NCBI RefSeq assembly: GCF_030316765.1 | Contig: NZ_JASZYT010000004.1 | Location: 62,001 to 126,000 of the forward strand | Reading direction: 5' to 3' | Length of the DNA stretch: 64,000 nucleotides | Source: Variovorax saccharolyticus | GTDB taxonomy: Bacteria > Pseudomonadota > Gammaproteobacteria > Burkholderiales > Burkholderiaceae_C | Shown here: one piece after another, positions 35,583-46,587 of the stretch | Position numbering within the stretch: position 1 is the first letter of the stretch | Layout of the letters: each line of letters opens with the position of its first letter | Made by a program: the position numbers and the translations under genes | The notes under the pieces: generated by a model | The model's database searches: none | Told to the model about the DNA's origin: nothing | The model's input: only the letters and a program-made list of their open reading frames with translations

Positions 35583-37445
35583 TCAGTCGCCGGTACTCAC
35601 GCCGAAGGAGACGCGGCGGTTCATCGACAGTTCGTCTTCGCTGGCGCCGGGCCGCAGCGGCTCCAGCGGGCCGGCGCCGCGCACCGCGAGCACGGCCGGG
35701 TCCACGCCGCGCGCGCGCAGCATCGAGCGCACGACTTCCGCGCGGCCCACGCTCAGCGCGAGGTTGGAGGTGTCCTTGCCGGTGGCATCGGCGTGGCCGA
35801 CGATCGTCACCTTCACCGGGATCCCGAGGGCGCGCGCCACCTGGGCCAGTTCGCGCATGTAGCCGGCCACCGCGTCGAGCTTGCCGTCCTGGTCGGCCGC
35901 GGGCCGCGGCATGCTGAAGTCGAAGTGGATCAGCTGGGCCTGGATGGCGTCGCGCAGGCGGATGTAGTCGGGGTCCTGCACGTCCTGGAGGGCGCTCAGG
36001 TCCACCGCGGGGGCGCCGGCCGGCAGGGTCAGGACGAAGGCCCGCGCCCGCTCCATCCAGCGCTGCGGCGCGCTGCCGGTGGCGCGGATGCCGTTCGCAT
36101 CCTGCGCCAGGCTGACCGTTGCCGGCGGGTTCAGGCTCGCCTGCAGGCGCTTCAGCATGATCGCCGGATGCAGCGCCTGGTAGGGTTCCCAGCGGCCCAC
36201 GATGCGGGCCGGGTCGAGGCGGGTCTGGGCCAGCAGCGCATCCGGCTGCGCGGCCAGCGGGTCGCGCAGCCCGGACACCCACCACTTGCCGTCGCGGCGC
36301 TCGGCGGCGGTGACGACGATGCCAGGCTGCTCCTGCAGCGCCGCGACATAGGCGTCGACGCGCCGGCCCTCGACCACCCGTTCCCCGATCCAGTAGCCGA
36401 GCGCGATCAGCAGCGCCAGCGGGATGATCCAGAGCAGGGGCGACTTCTTCTTGTGCGTCTCGGCCACCTGCGAGATCAGGCAGGGCCGCATGAGGTTCGC
36501 GGCCTCGTCGAAGGCCGCGGTGTCGCCCTGGAAGTCATCGAGCGCGCCGCGCCACTGGTCGTGGATCGAGCCCAGGGTGTCGCCCAGGCGGGTGCGCAGC
36601 ATGGCCGGCGGATTGCCGTGGATCACGGCGGCGAGAAAGGCCGACGGCCCTTCCTCGCACCACAGCAGCAGGTCGCCCAGGCGCAGGCTGTCGATGCTGC
36701 GGCCGCTCGTGCCGCCGCTGCCGGATTCGTCGAAGGAGTCGCGCACGAAGTCCTGGATCGCCGACAGCATCGCCGACACCAGCTGCGGGTCCCGTGTGGT
36801 CGCGTCGTCCCGTGCCACGTGGGCCAGCAGCAGGCCGGTCTTGCGATGGACCAGGAACAGGTGCTCGACGCTGAACACGGCCGTGTGGCGCATCACGACG
36901 TCGGCGAAGGTGCTGCCGCTGCGCCAGGCCTCGATGCGCCACTTGAGGCCGCGCCACGACAGGCTGTGCTTGAGGGCCTGGTTCAGCGACTGCAGCGTGC
37001 CCTCGAGGGTCTCGGCGATGGCCTTGCGGATCGCCGGCCCCATCACCGGGTAGAGGATGTCGACCATCTTGCCCGGGTTCTTCTGGATCGAGGCCTGGGT
37101 CGCCCGCTCGACGGTGGGCGCGATCGACTGGCCGAGGCGGTCGCCATCGGTCGCCGCCAGCGCGAAGGCGGCCGGCAGCACCGCGCCCACCGCATCGGCG
37201 AACTCGCGCGGGTCGTCGAATTTCTGCTGCAGCCGCGCCAGCGCCACCTGCTCGCGCTCGAGCAGCACGCCGCGCATCGCCTCCAGCCGCGGATCGTCAT
37301 CCAGGCGGCTGGGCAGCGTCGCCGCCACGTCCGGATCGACGCAGCGCGCCAGCTCCAGCAGCAGGGCCGCGAGCCGGGCGTTCGGATCTTCTTCGGCGGC
37401 GCCGCCGGCTGCACGTGTCGCGGCCAGCGACAGGCGTGCGTTCAC
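35583..37445 (-). CDS. membrane-anchored OmpA-domain protein with cytoplasmic N-terminal region
   Basis: This 620-residue protein has a large N-terminal part (1-335) without a signal peptide, one strong TM helix (about 336-355, IIPLALLIALGYWIGERV) and a C-terminal OmpA-like peptidoglycan-binding domain (about 505-617, with VTIVGHADATG and NLALSVGRAEVVRSML). Residues about 185-300 (LFLVHRKTGLLLAHVA, then LRLGDLLLW) resemble roadblock/longin-type sheets that bind small GTPases, although I cannot test this. It would link the cytoplasmic GTPase to the cell wall. It lies 15 bases upstream of the GTPase gene. Confidence 0.82.
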   Translation of the reverse strand: MNARLSLAATRAAGGAAEEDPNARLAALLLELARCVDPDVAATLPSRLDDDPRLEAMRGVLLEREQVALARLQQKFDDPREFADAVGAVLPAAFALAATDGDRLGQSIAPTVERATQASIQKNPGKMVDILYPVMGPAIRKAIAETLEGTLQSLNQALKHSLSWRGLKWRIEAWRSGSTFADVVMRHTAVFSVEHLFLVHRKTGLLLAHVARDDATTRDPQLVSAMLSAIQDFVRDSFDESGSGGTSGRSIDSLRLGDLLLWCEEGPSAFLAAVIHGNPPAMLRTRLGDTLGSIHDQWRGALDDFQGDTAAFDEAANLMRPCLISQVAETHKKKSPLLWIIPLALLIALGYWIGERVVEGRRVDAYVAALQEQPGIVVTAAERRDGKWWVSGLRDPLAAQPDALLAQTRLDPARIVGRWEPYQALHPAIMLKRLQASLNPPATVSLAQDANGIRATGSAPQRWMERARAFVLTLPAGAPAVDLSALQDVQDPDYIRLRDAIQAQLIHFDFSMPRPAADQDGKLDAVAGYMRELAQVARALGIPVKVTIVGHADATGKDTSNLALSVGRAEVVRSMLRARGVDPAVLAVRGAGPLEPLRPGASEDELSMNRRVSFGVSTGD

Positions 37446-37494
37446 CGCGCCTCCATTGCGGCGCCCCGGCCTGCTGGCGCGCCGTGCGCGCGAC

Positions 37495-38115
37495 TCAGCC
37501 GGCGTGGCCGTTGCTGCCCTTGGGCGCGACGTCCTGGTTCAGGCATTTGGCGATCTCGACGAACAGTCCCGCGAGCAGGTTGCGATCGGTCTTGACGTTG
37601 CTGAGCTCGGCGAACATCCGCTCGGTCGTGGCCCGGGCGTCGTCCTGGCGCTTGCGCATCTCGTCGCGCAGCACCTGGACCTCGTGGCCGAGGCGGTCGG
37701 TGAACTCGCGCTCCTGGCGCGCCAGCTGGTCCGACAGCTGGGCGAGGCGCTTCTCCAGCGCCTGGGTGTGGTCGCGCAGGCTGCGCTCGAGCTCCTTGTC
37801 GGCGTCGGCGCGCAGGTCTTTCTCCTCGCGGAACTGGCCGGCGACGGATTCGAGCTGCTTCTTCATCGTCGATTCGAGGCTGCCCACGCTGCGCGAGGCC
37901 TCGGACTCGATGTCGCGCATCCGTTGCTGGAAGCGGTCCTCGAGGATCGCGAAGCGCTTGTCGTAGTCCTGCATCTGGTTGCCGAACAGCAGTTCGCGCA
38001 TCTTGTCGACGCCCGAACTCTCGCCGGCGCCGTTGGTTTGTCCGGCCAGGGCCGCCTGGGCCGCCAGCGCGCTCTGGGTGTCGATGCTGAGTGAGGGTTT
38101 GGCTGCTGATGCCAT
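37495..38115 (-). CDS. coiled-coil protein of the GTPase/OmpA operon
   Basis: This 206-residue protein is mainly one long charged coiled coil (about 45-165, with repeats such as ILEDRFQQRMRDIESEA and LRDHTQALEKRLAQLSDQLA) followed by a shorter C-terminal region. It has no signal peptide, so it is cytoplasmic, perhaps a scaffold. The gene sits between the RsbW-like kinase and the OmpA-domain protein, 49 bases from the latter. Function unknown; a role in the same assembly is inferred from position. Confidence 0.75.
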   Translation of the reverse strand: MASAAKPSLSIDTQSALAAQAALAGQTNGAGESSGVDKMRELLFGNQMQDYDKRFAILEDRFQQRMRDIESEASRSVGSLESTMKKQLESVAGQFREEKDLRADADKELERSLRDHTQALEKRLAQLSDQLARQEREFTDRLGHEVQVLRDEMRKRQDDARATTERMFAELSNVKTDRNLLAGLFVEIAKCLNQDVAPKGSNGHAG

Positions 38116-38175
38116 GAAGACGTCTCCTCTGTGGTGGATGAACGGGTGGGTGGGAAAAGCGGGGCAGGGCGGTCG

Positions 38176-38616
38176 TCAGGGCGGGGCGGTCGCCCTGAAC
38201 AGCAGGGTGAGGCAGTTGCGGCCGTCCCGGTGGCGGTACTGCAAGCCGTCGGAGAAGCGCCGCACGATCGGGATTCCCCAGCCGCCGACGCGCGCATCAT
38301 CCAGGCTGCTGGCCGGCTCGGGTTCCGCGGCCTGGCGCGGGTCGAACTCGCTGCCTTCGTCCTCGACCTCGAGCGCCACGTCCCCGTCCTGCCAGCCCAG
38401 GCGCAGCAGGATGCTCGGCGCGGCGCCCTGGCCGCTGGCGTGGGTCATGATGTTCGTGACCACCTCGGTGGAGCAGAGGTCGAGGCTCATCGCCAGCCGC
38501 GCCGGCAGATGCTGGCCTTCGGCCCAGTCCTGCACCCAGGCGCTCACGCGCGAGAGTTCGCGCAACTCGCTGCCGACGATCAGGGATGCCTGGGGCTGCC
38601 CGCCGGACGGCGACAT
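38176..38616 (-). CDS. RsbW-like anti-sigma factor/serine kinase (HATPase)
   Basis: This 146-residue GHKL-type ATPase resembles RsbW/SpoIIAB serine kinases. STEVVTNIMTHA (about 49-60, with the N-box Asn), VEDEGSEFDP (the G1 box; second D) and VGGWGIPIVRRFSD (about 109-122, the G2 box) are visible. Such proteins phosphorylate a STAS protein or hold a sigma factor. It shares a one-base overlap with the STAS gene (TGATG at 38616), which implies stoichiometric synthesis. A sigma factor is not visible nearby; its target may be a different protein. Confidence 0.9.
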   Translation of the reverse strand: MSPSGGQPQASLIVGSELRELSRVSAWVQDWAEGQHLPARLAMSLDLCSTEVVTNIMTHASGQGAAPSILLRLGWQDGDVALEVEDEGSEFDPRQAAEPEPASSLDDARVGGWGIPIVRRFSDGLQYRHRDGRNCLTLLFRATAPP

Positions 38617-38972
38617 CAGCGGCCCTCTGCTGCCGCCATCAGCGCGCTGCAGGCGGTATCGACGTCGGGATAGACGGGAATGATGGTGTCGATGCCCGCC
38701 AGCTTGAGCACCTCCGCCACCAGGGGTTGCGGGTTGGCCAGCGCCATCACGCCGCCGTGGGACGACTGCGCCCTGGCGTTCACGACCAGGGTGCGGATGC
38801 CGATCGATGCCAGAAACGAGACTTCGGAGAGGTCGACCACGGCAAGGGTCTTGCGGGTCGCCACAAGTTCCGCCAGTCGCACGTTGATGTCATGTCCGCC
38901 GATGCTGTCCATGCGGCCGACCAGACTGATCTTCTCGACGCCGTCGGCCAGTTGCTCGCTTCTCAGATCCAT
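38616..38972 (-). CDS. STAS-domain anti-anti-sigma factor homologue
   Basis: This 118-residue STAS protein includes TLAVVDLSEVSFLASIGIRT (about 42-61), where the Ser in the SFLASIG turn is the usual phosphorylation site. It would cycle between the RsbW-like kinase and the SpoIIE phosphatase encoded in the same string. The ATG at 38972 has GGAGA upstream and leads the operon. Upstream lies a 22-bp dyad and an AT-rich region that probably carries the promoter. Confidence 0.9.
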   Translation of the reverse strand: MDLRSEQLADGVEKISLVGRMDSIGGHDINVRLAELVATRKTLAVVDLSEVSFLASIGIRTLVVNARAQSSHGGVMALANPQPLVAEVLKLAGIDTIIPVYPDVDTACSALMAAAEGR

Positions 38973-39021
38973 AAGCTCTCCGCAGTCGCTGTCGATGGGT
39001 TCCGGATCGGGCCTTCGTCTT

Positions 39022-39043
39022 CTTGTTCGTAAAAGCAAACAAG
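39022..39043. promoter_or_regulatory. 22-bp dyad upstream of the STAS operon
   Basis: CTTGTT (39022-39027) and AACAAG (39038-39043) form an inverted repeat with a 10-base AT-rich spacer. It lies 49 bases before the STAS start, in the region where the operon promoter should be. A regulator site or leader hairpin is possible. Confidence 0.3.
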
Positions 39044-39138
39044 AGCGTCTTCCGGGCAACAAATAGAACCTTTTTCTAGCTTACGCCCAATTCGAGACCA
39101 CGTCGACAACGCGCCCTCCACTGCATGGGGGAGGGCCG

Positions 39139-42894
<3,756 letters not shown>

Positions 42895-43076
42895 AGGGCA
42901 TATGCCTTCCGCGATCAGCGGGTCGGGGCGCCGGCGGCGCGCCACGGCGTGGAGTCTAGCGGCGAAGCGCGAGTCGGGCGACTGCCTGTCGTACCGAGGT
43001 ATTCAGCAGATGACTTTTGACAGGCCCTGCGGAACAATCGCTGCGGACTTTGGTTTGCTCACAGGAAACAATCAGA

Positions 43077-43613
43077 ATGCGCATGTTCAAGAAATCCGGC
43101 CTCGCTTCCCTGGCAGCGGCCTCGCTGCTGCTGCTGGCCGGCTGCACGACCACCGGCATGGGGGGCGGCGAGATCATCCAGAAGGGCCAGCCCGACAAGC
43201 CCGTGCTCTTCTCCTGGAAGAGCACCGACGGCGGCATCACCGGTACCATGACTGCCACGCTGCCCACCGCCACCTTCCAGGGCCCCTTCCTGCAGATCAC
43301 GCAGCAGACCCAGAGCGACGCGATGGCGCCGATGTGGGGCGGCGGCTGGCCGGTGGGCTGGTCCGACTGGTCGTACTGGGGCTACGGCGGCATGGCCGGC
43401 ATGGGCGGCATGGGCCTCGGCATGACGCCGGGCTTCGACTCGGTGCAGTTCGCCACGGTCTACAGCGGCAAGGTGATCGCGAACCTGAAGAGCCCCCAGG
43501 GCGGCCTGATGCGCTGCCGGCTGCACATGCTGAAGCCGCAGCAGGGGATGTCGGGCGGCGGCACCGGCGAATGCCAGATCCAGGGCGGTGCCACCATCCA
43601 GGCGAACTTCTGA
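43077..43613 (+). CDS. Gly/Met-rich lipoprotein
   Basis: This 178-residue lipoprotein has a lipobox LLLLAGCTTT (Cys about 23). The mature protein has a WKSTDGGITGTMTATLP segment, an aromatic/glycine-rich middle (GWPVGWSDWSYWGYGGMAGMGG, shortened here to its first 20 residues in mention: positions about 92-120) and a C-terminal CRLHM...GECQIQGG with two cysteines. The gene starts at 43077 with AGGAAA upstream and is divergent from the histidine kinase. Function unknown; it may be a surface or periplasmic lipoprotein. Confidence 0.75.
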   Translation: MRMFKKSGLASLAAASLLLLAGCTTTGMGGGEIIQKGQPDKPVLFSWKSTDGGITGTMTATLPTATFQGPFLQITQQTQSDAMAPMWGGGWPVGWSDWSYWGYGGMAGMGGMGLGMTPGFDSVQFATVYSGKVIANLKSPQGGLMRCRLHMLKPQQGMSGGGTGECQIQGGATIQANF

Positions 43614-43627
43614 AGCCAGGCGCGTCC

Positions 43628-43891
43628 GTGCCCTTTAGACCGTCCTTCTCCGCGGTGCAGATGAAGCTGGTGCTCGAGTCGTACGAGCTGGGGCTGGCCT
43701 CCCGCGCCGAGTCGAACCAGCTGCTGGACGCCTGGACCCGGCTGGGCACCTTCTCGGCCGAGCAGCGCTGCGCCGTCGACGCCCTGTTCGCGCTCGGCTA
43801 CGACGACATGATGCGCAGGCTGCACGACATCGCCGACGGCTCGGAGGCGCGCGCGGTGGTCCGCGCCGAGCTGATCCGCAAGCTGGGCTGA
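43628..43891 (+). CDS. small hypothetical protein (87 aa)
   Basis: This short helical protein starts with GTG at 43628; the in-frame ATG at 43661 is an alternative that would remove 11 residues. It contains QMKLVLESYELGLASRAESN and FALGYDDMMRRLHDIADG and no recognisable motif. It follows the lipoprotein by 14 bases and precedes the LysR gene. It may be a small regulatory protein, but support is only from reading frame and spacing. Confidence 0.5.
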   Translation: MPFRPSFSAVQMKLVLESYELGLASRAESNQLLDAWTRLGTFSAEQRCAVDALFALGYDDMMRRLHDIADGSEARAVVRAELIRKLG

Positions 43892-43920
43892 GGCGCCGGC
43901 GCCGGAACGGGGAGTCCGTC

Positions 43921-44850
43921 ATCCAGCTTCGCCACCTGCGCTATTTCGTCAAGATCGTGGAGGCGGGGAGCTTCTCGCGCGCCGCGGCCACGATCTTCGT
44001 GGCGCAGCCCGCGCTGAGCCAGCAGATCGCCGAGCTGGAGGACGAGCTCGGCGTCAGCCTGCTGCATCGCAGCGCCCGCGGCGTGCGGCCGACGGCTGCC
44101 GGCGAGGCCCTCTACCGCGAGGCGGTGGCGATCCTGCGGCAGATCGAGAAGCTGCCCGACATCGTGCGCTTCACCGGCGGCGAGGTGGCCGGCGCGGTCA
44201 GCCTGGGCATGTCGTCGACGCTGGCCTCCTTCCTGGCGGGGGAGCTCATGAAGGCCTGCAAGACCGCGCTGCCGATGGTGAACCTCAGCTTCGTCACCGA
44301 GGACAGCGTGTCGCTCAAGGCGCGTGTCGCGGCCCACACGCTGGACCTCGCGATCCTGTTCGAGGAAGCGCCGACGCCGGGCCTGGTGCGCCAGCCGCTG
44401 TTCCGGCAGCGGCTCTACCTGGTCGAGCGCAAGCCGTCCGCGCGCGCCGGGCCGAAGTCGGTCTCGCTGGCCGAGGCCGGGGCGCGGCCGCTGGTCCTGC
44501 CGAGCCTCCCCAACGCGATGCGCAGCCTGCTCGACCAGCATTTCGCCGCGGCGGGCATCGCGCCGGAGGTGGTGGCCGAGGCCAACATGCTGCACGGCAT
44601 CCTGTCGGCGGTGCAGTCCGGCCTGGGTGCGACGGTGGTGCCGATGGGGGACTTCAAGGCCGCCACCGGGGGCATGGGGCTGGTCGCGATACCGATCCGG
44701 CCGGCGATCCACCAGACCGCGCATGCGGTCTGGTCGGACGGCGTGCCGCTGACCCGCGCGGGCGAGGCGGTGCGCGGACTGCTCGGGCCCTTCGTGCTGC
44801 GCTTCCTCGACGAGCAGGCCCCGCTCGGGATGGAGCGGATCGAGGGCTGA
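43921..44850 (+). CDS. LysR-family regulator (NAC-like), apparent ATC start
   Basis: This 309-residue LysR protein has HTH residues SFSRAAATIFVAQPALSQQI (about 17-36) and a normal effector domain. The canonical first residues, xQLRHLRYFVKIVEAG, are encoded from 43921, but the codon in the start position is ATC, preceded by GGGGAG at 43909-43914. The first standard in-frame start is a GTG at 43957, which would remove 12 residues of the DNA-binding domain. Either a rare ATC start, a sequencing error for ATG, or a GTG start is in use. It is divergent to nothing nearby and followed by a metallo-beta-lactamase-fold gene, which it may control. Confidence 0.85.
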   Translation: MQLRHLRYFVKIVEAGSFSRAAATIFVAQPALSQQIAELEDELGVSLLHRSARGVRPTAAGEALYREAVAILRQIEKLPDIVRFTGGEVAGAVSLGMSSTLASFLAGELMKACKTALPMVNLSFVTEDSVSLKARVAAHTLDLAILFEEAPTPGLVRQPLFRQRLYLVERKPSARAGPKSVSLAEAGARPLVLPSLPNAMRSLLDQHFAAAGIAPEVVAEANMLHGILSAVQSGLGATVVPMGDFKAATGGMGLVAIPIRPAIHQTAHAVWSDGVPLTRAGEAVRGLLGPFVLRFLDEQAPLGMERIEG

Positions 44851-44952
44851 GGCCGGGCCGCGGCAGCGTCGGTACCGATTTCGCAACCACCCCGCGCCAC
44901 CCAGAATCGGGCCGCGGCGGCCGCGCCAGGTTCGCCGCTACAAGGAGACACC

Positions 44953-46434
44953 ATGACGCGATCCGCCTTCACGCTCCCTGCCGCCTTCCGATCGGGCCCG
45001 GTCATCGCCCTGGCCTGCGGACTCGCGGCCTGCGCCTCGAAGTCCGATGACGCCGGCGCTGTGGTGGCTCGCGCATCCACCGCGATGGGCGGGGCGCAAG
45101 CCGGCAGCCTGCGCTATGCGGCCGAGGGCGTGGGCTACACCTTCGGTCAGGCCTACAAGCCCGGCGGCGCCTGGCCACGCATCACGCTGCATTCGTTCAC
45201 CCGCACCATCGACTACGACAAGGGCGCGATGCGCGACGAGATCGTGCTGAGCCGCGCCGAGCCCACGGGCGGTGGCGGCTATCCGCTGTCGGGCCAGCAG
45301 CGCAACGACCAGCTGCTCAGCGGCGAGCTGGCGTGGAACCAGACCGCGGCCGGCGCCGTGCCGGGTCCGCGCTTCGTCTCCGATCGGGTGCACCAGCTCT
45401 GGATCACGCCGCACGGCGTGCTCAAGGCGGCGGCGCGGAACAACGCGCAGGCGCGCCGCGGCCCGGATGGCGGCTCGACGCTGAGCTTCACCGAGCCGGG
45501 CCGCTTCAGCGCCACCGTCCAGATCGGCAGCGACGGCCTGGTGACGCAGGTCGATTCGGTGTTTCCCGATCCGGTGCTCGGCGACACGCGCACCCTGACC
45601 TCCTACTCCGACTACCGGGATGTCGCCGGCATCAAGTTCCCGATGCGGATCCGGCAGACGAGCGGCGGCTTCCCGGTGCTCGACCTCACGGTCAAGGAGG
45701 TGCAGACCCGTGTCGACACCGCGCCGCTGCAGGTTCCCGAGGCCGCGCGCAACGTGGCCGAGCGCGTCACGGCCGAGAAGGTCGCCGACGGCGTGTGGTT
45801 CCTCGGCGGCGGCTCGCACAACAGCGTGGCGATCGAGCTGCGGGACCACCTGGTGCTGGTCGAGACGCCGCTCAACGACGCCCGCACCCAGGCGGTGATC
45901 GGGCAAGCCAAGGCCCTCGCGCCGGGCAAGCCGATCCGTTTCGCGGTCAACAGCCACGCGCACTTCGACCATGCCGGCGGCGTGCGCACGGCGGTGGCCG
46001 AAGGCGCGACCATCGTCACGCAGGCAGCCAGCGTGCCCTTCTTCGAAAGCGCCTTCGCGCAAGCGAACCGGGTGCGGCCCGACCGCATGGCGCAGGAAGG
46101 CAAACGCCTGGGCACGCTCGCGGTCGGCGACAAGCTGGCGATGGGCGATGCGTCGCGTCCGATCGAGCTGCACCGCATCACGGACAGCGTGCACAGCGAC
46201 AGCTTCCTGATGGTCTACCTGCCCAACGAGAAGCTGCTGATCCAGGCTGACGCCTTCACGCCGGGCGCGCCGAACACGCCCCCGCCGGCGGTGCCGAACG
46301 CGAACAACCTCAACCTGATCGCCAACATCGAGCGCCTCGGCCTGAAGGTCGATCGCATCCTGCCGCTGCACGGCCGTGTGGTCCCGCTGTCGGAGCTCTA
46401 CGCCGCCGCCGGCAAGCCCTTGCCCGCGCGCTGA
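44953..46434 (+). CDS. MBL-fold metallo-hydrolase lipoprotein
   Basis: This 493-residue protein has a lipobox (GLAACAS, Cys about 28). The first 260 residues form a beta-rich domain (LPA/LolA-like). The metallo-beta-lactamase fold follows, with the metal motif NSHAHFDHAGG at about 333-343 and a second His in LPLHGRVVPLSE. It probably works at the outer membrane or in the periplasm as a hydrolase of unknown substrate. The start at 44953 has AAGGAGA upstream. It follows the LysR gene by about 100 bases and may be its target. Confidence 0.87.
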   Translation: MTRSAFTLPAAFRSGPVIALACGLAACASKSDDAGAVVARASTAMGGAQAGSLRYAAEGVGYTFGQAYKPGGAWPRITLHSFTRTIDYDKGAMRDEIVLSRAEPTGGGGYPLSGQQRNDQLLSGELAWNQTAAGAVPGPRFVSDRVHQLWITPHGVLKAAARNNAQARRGPDGGSTLSFTEPGRFSATVQIGSDGLVTQVDSVFPDPVLGDTRTLTSYSDYRDVAGIKFPMRIRQTSGGFPVLDLTVKEVQTRVDTAPLQVPEAARNVAERVTAEKVADGVWFLGGGSHNSVAIELRDHLVLVETPLNDARTQAVIGQAKALAPGKPIRFAVNSHAHFDHAGGVRTAVAEGATIVTQAASVPFFESAFAQANRVRPDRMAQEGKRLGTLAVGDKLAMGDASRPIELHRITDSVHSDSFLMVYLPNEKLLIQADAFTPGAPNTPPPAVPNANNLNLIANIERLGLKVDRILPLHGRVVPLSELYAAAGKPLPAR

Positions 46435-46438
46435 TCGG

Positions 46439-46454
46439 CGGCGCCCGGGCGCCG
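46439..46454. repeat. 16-bp perfect GC palindrome after the MBL gene
   Basis: CGGCGCCC and GGGCGCCG abut directly, four bases after the MBL stop codon. No T run follows, so it is weak support for a terminator; the palindrome could also be a chance product of GC-rich sequence. Confidence 0.2.
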
Positions 46455-46459
46455 GCGGC

Positions 46460-46497
46460 CCATATCCGCCGGCTATGGCTGTATACCCAGACGGTAT
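46460..46497. promoter_or_regulatory. two LysR-style dyads upstream of the AtuA-like operon
   Basis: CCATA (46460-46464) pairs with TATGG (46474-46478) across nine bases, and ATACC (46483-46487) pairs with GGTAT (46493-46497) across five. The dyad centres are 21 bp apart, two helical turns. They lie 90-130 bases before the start of the AtuA-like operon. The LysR regulator at 53191 could bind here. Confidence 0.4.
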
Positions 46498-46587
46498 TTC
46501 CCGGCCGCCGCCGCCGCGGGCACAGTTCGCTCCCATGTCGAACCAGAGCGCAGCAGCCCGCTGCCTCCGACCACCGGGAGTACGGTC

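Noticed and set aside
38176..38972. The STAS/RsbW pair as a general sigma-B type stress regulator
   Set aside because: No sigma factor gene is near and such regulons are unusual in this group; the other genes of the string suggest a different output.
39113..39136. GCCCTCC/GGAGGGC stem just after the histidine kinase gene
   Set aside because: A ten-base loop and no T run on the minus strand make it weak; not listed as a terminator.
46439..46454. Perfect GC palindrome considered as an intrinsic terminator
   Set aside because: It has no loop of its own and no following T run; GC-rich palindromes arise often in this sequence, so I list it only as a repeat with low confidence.
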